A stretch of 35,371 nucleotides of DNA from Actinomycetes bacterium (GTDB taxonomy: Bacteria; Actinomycetota; Acidimicrobiia; Acidimicrobiales; SZUA-35), in assembly GCA_024227975.1 (NCBI GenBank), contig JAAETV010000558.1, positions 1-35,371 on the forward strand. The letters run 5' to 3'. This document shows, one piece after another, positions 31,329 to 35,371 of the stretch; the first letter of the stretch is position 1, and each line of letters begins with the position of its first letter. The notes beneath the pieces were generated by a model. The model was not told where the DNA came from, did not search any database, and saw only the letters and a program-made list of their open reading frames with translations. The position numbers and the translations under genes are program-made.

Positions 31329-34300
31329 GTGATCGCCTCGTGACGGGCCTGGAGCGAGCTCACTTCCAACGGTCTGGCCCGCGACTCAGCCAAGCCAAGA
31401 GCAGCCGCTTTGGCCGCCGAAGTTGTGGTCAACAGGGGGATCCCATGCTGGGCGGCGGCGGTTCTGATGTAGTCACCGTCGGCCCTGGCTCCCCGACCAC
31501 GAGGGGTATTGACCACGAGGGTGATCTCACCGTCGGCCATCAGAGCAACGGCATCGGGGCCGTCACCTCCGAGGCGAGACACAATCCGCTCGACCGGGAT
31601 CCCGGCGTCACTCAGGGCCTTGGCCGTACCGGCGGTGGCCACGAAGCGGTAGCCGAGCCGGCCCAGGTGGTGCGCGGCCTCGATCCCTGTCGTCTTGTCC
31701 CGGTCGGCCAGCGACAGGAACACAGCACCGGCATCGGGGGCCGGCAGGGTGGTTCCGGCGGCCAACTGACTCTTGACGAAGGCCAGACCGGGACTGGTGT
31801 CGATCCCCATCACCTCACCCGTGGACCTCATCTCAGGACCGAGCAGGGCGTCGGTCTCGGGGAAGCGACTGAAGGGCAACACAGCCTCCTTGACCGACCA
31901 GTGATGCAGATTCGGCTCAGGCGGGAGCAGACCCTCCTTGCTCAGTTCGGCCAGGGTGGAACCGGCCATGACCCGAGCCGCCACCTTGGCCATGGGCCGA
32001 CCAGTGGCCTTGGAGACGAAGGGAACGGTGCGCGACGCCCGGGGATTGGCCTCGATCACGAAGACCTGACCGTTCTTCACCGCGTACTGGACATTGATCG
32101 GCCCCTGGACTTCCAGGTAGGCCGCGATATGAGTCGTGTAGTCGACCAACACCTCCTTGGTCTGATCCGACAGATTCGGAGGGGGAAGGACACAGGCCGA
32201 ATCACCGGAGTGAACCCCTGCCTCCTCCACGTGTTCCATGATCCCACCGATGACGGTCTCCCCATCGAAGTCGCGAACGGCGTCGACGTCGACCTCGATC
32301 GCCCCCTCGAGAAAGCGATCGACCAGGACCGGACGCTCAGCTGACAGACCACCTTCGCGCCCTAGCGATCCTTCATGACTCAGCGCAGCCATGGCCCGCT
32401 TCAGGTCGACGTCGTCGTAGACGATCTCCATGGCCCGACCTCCGAGCACATAGCTCGGCCGGACGAGGGCTGGATAGCCGATCTTGGCCACCACCTCCAA
32501 GGCCTCGTCAATCGTGCTCGCCGTGCCCCCTGCCGGCTGGGGGATCTCCAGACGGGCACAGAGTGAACCCCAGAGATCGCGGTCTTCGGCCGCGTCGATC
32601 GAGGCTGGAGCCGTCCCCATTACCAACTCCTCGGGAAGCTGATCAGCCAGCTTCAGCGGAGTCTGGCCACCGAGTGAGACGATGACCCCGACGGGATCCT
32701 CGACCTCGATTATGTTCATCACGTCCTCATAGGTGATGGGCTCGAAGTAGAGCCGATCTGAGGTGTCATAGTCGGTCGAGACGGTCTCCGGATTGCAATT
32801 GACCATCACCGTCTCGAAGCCAGCCTCGCGTAGGGCGAAGCTGGCATGCACACAGCAGTAGTCGAACTCGATTCCCTGGCCGATCCGGTTAGGGCCCGAG
32901 CCCAGGATCATGATGCGGGGCTTGATCCCAGGGCTGACCTCACTCTCGTCTTCGAACGTTGAGTAGTGATAGGGGGTCAGGGCCTCGAACTCAGCAGCAC
33001 AGGTATCGACGGTCTTGAAAGTGACATTGACCCCAGCCCGGACGCGGGCGGCCCTCGCGGTAGCGGCCGGCACGTCGAACAGGTAGCCGATCTGGGCGTC
33101 GCTGAAGCCCATCTGCTTGGTGCGCCGCCATTGAGCCCTGGTCAGAGCGTCGAGGGCGAGCTCACCGGGAGTCGAGGCACCGTCTACCGATTCGGAGACT
33201 CGGGCCTCCAACCAGTGGCGTTGCTCGACGATCGACAGGATCTGATCAAGGAACCAGGGATCGATCCTGGTCGTCTGGCTGAGCACATCGACAGTGACAC
33301 CGCGCCTCAGTGCTTCAGCCACGTGGAGCAGTCGATCAGGGGTGGCAGTAGTGACCGCCCGGCTGAGCTCATCGTCACTCATCGAGCGGAATCGGGCCTC
33401 GGCCCCACAGGCATTCAGCCCATCCTGGCCAACCTCGAGCGAACGGAAGGCCTTCTGGAGCGATTCGGGGAAGGTGCGGCCGATGGCCATCACCTCGCCC
33501 ACAGATTGCATCGAAGTCCCCAGAACGCCCTTGGTCCCTGGGAACTTCTCGAAAGCCCAGCGCGGGACCTTGGTCACCACATAGTCGATAGCGGGCTCGA
33601 AAGACGACGGGGTCTGCTTGGTGATGTCGTTTGGGATCTCGTCAAGGGTGTAGCCGACGGCCAGCTTGGCTGCGATCTTGGCGATGGGGAACCCGGTGGC
33701 CTTCGAGGCCAGGGCCGAAGATCGGCTGACTCTAGGGTTCATCTCGATGATGACCATCCGACCATCGTGAGGGTCGACGGCGAACTGGACATTGGACCCC
33801 CCAGTCTCGACCCCAACTCGCCGTAGGCAGGCGAAAGCGGCATCCCGCATGACCTGGTACTCGACATCCGACAAGGTCTGGATGGGGGCCACCGTGATCG
33901 AGTCGCCGGTGTGGACCCCCATGGGGTCGACGTTCTCGATTGAGCAGATGACGACCTGGTTGTCGGCCCTGTCCCGCATGACCTCCAGCTCGTATTCCTT
34001 CCAGCCGGCGATCGACTCCTCGATCAGAATCTCACTGATGGGGCTGGCGGTCAGCCCGTTCTCCACCACCTCTCCGAACTCCTCGGGCGTTGTGGCAATA
34101 CCGGTTCCGCGCCCCCCGAGGATGTAGGCGGGACGGATGACGACAGGCAAGCCGATCTCGCCGATGATGTCGATGGCCTGATCCATGGTGTGGGCAACCC
34201 CGCTGCGGGGGACCTCGAGGCCGATCTCGATCATCGCCTCCTTGAACTGCTGACGGTCCTCGGCGGTTGCGATGGCGGTGGCATCGGCCCCGATCAGCTC

Positions 34301-34639
34301 GACCCCGTAGCGATCGAGAACCCCAGCCTCGACCAGTTCCATGGCCAGGTTGAGTGCTGTCTGACCGCCCATGGTCGGTAGCAGAGCATCAGGCCGCTCG
34401 GCCTCGATGATGGCAGTCAGGACCTCGAGAGTGAGCGGCTCGATGTAGGTGGCGTCAGCGAAGTCGGGGTCGGTCATGATAGTGGCCGGATTCGAGTTGG
34501 CCAGGATCACCCGGTAGCCGTCGGCCCGCAGGGCACGACAAGCCTGGGTTCCCGAATAGTCGAACTCGCAGGCTTGGCCTATCACGATCGGACCAGAACC
34601 GATGAGGAGGATGCTGGCGATGTCGTCTCGTCGTGCCAT
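31325..34639 (-). CDS. carB: Carbamoyl-phosphate synthase, large subunit
   Basis: Makes carbamoyl phosphate from bicarbonate, ammonia from CarA and two ATP, for pyrimidine and arginine synthesis. 1104 residues: two tandem ATP-grasp halves, starting at [21 protein letters not shown] and again at [18 protein letters not shown] near residue 590, an oligomerisation region between them, and a C-terminal MGS-like regulatory domain after about 960. All parts are intact. It follows carA by six bases, and its stop overlaps pyrD, so the pyr genes form one unit. Confidence 0.98.
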   Translation of the reverse strand: MARRDDIASILLIGSGPIVIGQACEFDYSGTQACRALRADGYRVILANSNPATIMTDPDFADATYIEPLTLEVLTAIIEAERPDALLPTMGGQTALNLAMELVEAGVLDRYGVELIGADATAIATAEDRQQFKEAMIEIGLEVPRSGVAHTMDQAIDIIGEIGLPVVIRPAYILGGRGTGIATTPEEFGEVVENGLTASPISEILIEESIAGWKEYELEVMRDRADNQVVICSIENVDPMGVHTGDSITVAPIQTLSDVEYQVMRDAAFACLRRVGVETGGSNVQFAVDPHDGRMVIIEMNPRVSRSSALASKATGFPIAKIAAKLAVGYTLDEIPNDITKQTPSSFEPAIDYVVTKVPRWAFEKFPGTKGVLGTSMQSVGEVMAIGRTFPESLQKAFRSLEVGQDGLNACGAEARFRSMSDDELSRAVTTATPDRLLHVAEALRRGVTVDVLSQTTRIDPWFLDQILSIVEQRHWLEARVSESVDGASTPGELALDALTRAQWRRTKQMGFSDAQIGYLFDVPAATARAARVRAGVNVTFKTVDTCAAEFEALTPYHYSTFEDESEVSPGIKPRIMILGSGPNRIGQGIEFDYCCVHASFALREAGFETVMVNCNPETVSTDYDTSDRLYFEPITYEDVMNIIEVEDPVGVIVSLGGQTPLKLADQLPEELVMGTAPASIDAAEDRDLWGSLCARLEIPQPAGGTASTIDEALEVVAKIGYPALVRPSYVLGGRAMEIVYDDVDLKRAMAALSHEGSLGREGGLSAERPVLVDRFLEGAIEVDVDAVRDFDGETVIGGIMEHVEEAGVHSGDSACVLPPPNLSDQTKEVLVDYTTHIAAYLEVQGPINVQYAVKNGQVFVIEANPRASRTVPFVSKATGRPMAKVAARVMAGSTLAELSKEGLLPPEPNLHHWSVKEAVLPFSRFPETDALLGPEMRSTGEVMGIDTSPGLAFVKSQLAAGTTLPAPDAGAVFLSLADRDKTTGIEAAHHLGRLGYRFVATAGTAKALSDAGIPVERIVSRLGGDGPDAVALMADGEITLVVNTPRGRGARADGDYIRTAAAQHGIPLLTTTSAAKAAALGLAESRARPLEVSSLQARHEAIT

Positions 34640-34645
34640 CGGCTA

Positions 34646-35371
34646 TCAGATCCCTCGGCTCATCAATTGATCGAACTCGTGGAAGAGGTAGGCGCTGTCA
34701 TGGGGGCCGGGGCTGGCTTCGGGGTGATGTTGCACGCTGAAGGCGGGAGCACCGCTGACTCGTAGCCCTTCGCACACCCCATCGTTGAGGTTGACGTGGG
34801 TGACATCGGCCAACCCAGCCACAGAGGCAGTGTCGACGGCGAAGTTATGGTTCTGGCTGGTGATCTCGACCCGACCCGTCGCCTCGTTGCGGACCGGGTG
34901 ATTGGCCCCATGGTGGCCGAACGGGAGCTTCTCGATCCTGGCCCCGATGGCCAGAGACAGGATCTGATGACCGAGACAGATCCCGAACACCGGTACCTGA
35001 CCCAACAGCGCCTTGACCGACTCGATCCCATAGCCAACCTGGGTCGGGTCGCCGGGACCGTTCGACAGGAAGACCCCGTCTGGGTTGCGATCGAGAATGG
35101 CGGTGGCCGGGGTCGAAGCGGGCACGACATCGACAGTTGCGCAGCGAGTCAGGTGGTCGAGAATGGTGGTCTTGATACCGAAGTCGACTGCTACGACGTG
35201 CCGAGCGCCACTGCCGACGGTGTAGGGCTCGGCCGTCGTCACCTGGGCTACCAGGTCGATGCCATCAGTTCCCGGCTCGGAACGGGCCGCAGCCCCGAGG
35301 GTGTCGAGGTCGACGGCTCCCGGGCCCTCGATCGGCCCAAGAGCACCAGGGACGGCCCCCGAGCTCCGCAA
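34646..35371 (-). CDS. carA: Carbamoyl-phosphate synthase, small subunit (5' end beyond window)
   Basis: Glutaminase subunit that delivers ammonia to CarB. 241 residues are visible, running off the right edge, so roughly the first third is missing. The class I amidotransferase domain is complete: the nucleophile Cys in FGICLGHQ, the His and Glu in HHPEASPGPHD near the end, and NGPGDP. The first visible codons continue the family sequence, so the edge, not a truncation, explains the missing start. It stands six bases ahead of carB. Confidence 0.97.
   Translation of the reverse strand: MRSSGAVPGALGPIEGPGAVDLDTLGAAARSEPGTDGIDLVAQVTTAEPYTVGSGARHVVAVDFGIKTTILDHLTRCATVDVVPASTPATAILDRNPDGVFLSNGPGDPTQVGYGIESVKALLGQVPVFGICLGHQILSLAIGARIEKLPFGHHGANHPVRNEATGRVEITSQNHNFAVDTASVAGLADVTHVNLNDGVCEGLRVSGAPAFSVQHHPEASPGPHDSAYLFHEFDQLMSRGI

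Noticed and set aside
1..35371. Mobile elements, CRISPR arrays, tRNA or rRNA genes
   Set aside because: No transposase, integrase, regularly spaced long repeats or cloverleaf-like sequences were seen; gene gaps are all under about 240 bases.

Overview
This is high-GC, densely packed bacterial chromosome holding 35 genes with almost no free space. It reads as core (housekeeping) genome from a non-model actinobacterium. The markers are an actinobacterial-type integration host factor (mIHF) beside gmk and rpoZ, a PriA that has lost its Walker A motif, a DUF1844 gene next to infC, and the order carA-carB-pyrD-pyrF-mihF-gmk-rpoZ-coaBC-metK-priA. Heavy use of GTG and TTG starts fits. An Acidimicrobiia-like lineage is my best guess, by inference only. 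I see no mobile element, phage gene, CRISPR array, tRNA or rRNA.

Layout. 1-1844 (minus): argJ (cut by the window edge) and argC, with a promoter-like pair upstream. 2033-2665 (plus): udk. 2702-10420 (minus): the translation block infC, rpmI, rplT, TrmH-family rRNA methyltransferase, pheS, pheT, then pepF. 10647-11072 (plus): DUF1844. 11039-16169 (minus): mog-type molybdopterin gene, ribD, ribE, ribBA, a cold-shock-like gene and a degenerate GGDEF-EAL protein, joined by 1-8 nt overlaps or short gaps. 16271-19955 (plus): serA, serC and a DUF1015 gene. 19972-22634 (minus): def, fmt, rsmB. 22689-23890 (plus): two coupled RNA methyltransferases. 24005-35371 (minus): carA (cut by the edge), carB, pyrD, pyrF, mihF, gmk, rpoZ, coaBC, metK, priA.

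The genes supply arginine, serine, pyrimidine, riboflavin, coenzyme A and SAM synthesis, plus translation initiation (infC, fmt, def), tRNA charging and rRNA modification. No wholly new multi-gene system is evident. The unusual content is in gene starts and small elements: infC has no canonical start codon and appears to begin at ATA behind a six-codon upstream ORF; gmk appears to begin at CTG with an ideal Shine-Dalgarno; a 24-bp in-frame tandem repeat triplicates the stop codon of an rRNA methyltransferase; a 10-bp perfect stem lies between infC and rpmI; and a GGDEF-EAL protein with both active sites eroded ends the riboflavin cluster, which lacks ribH and a visible FMN riboswitch.
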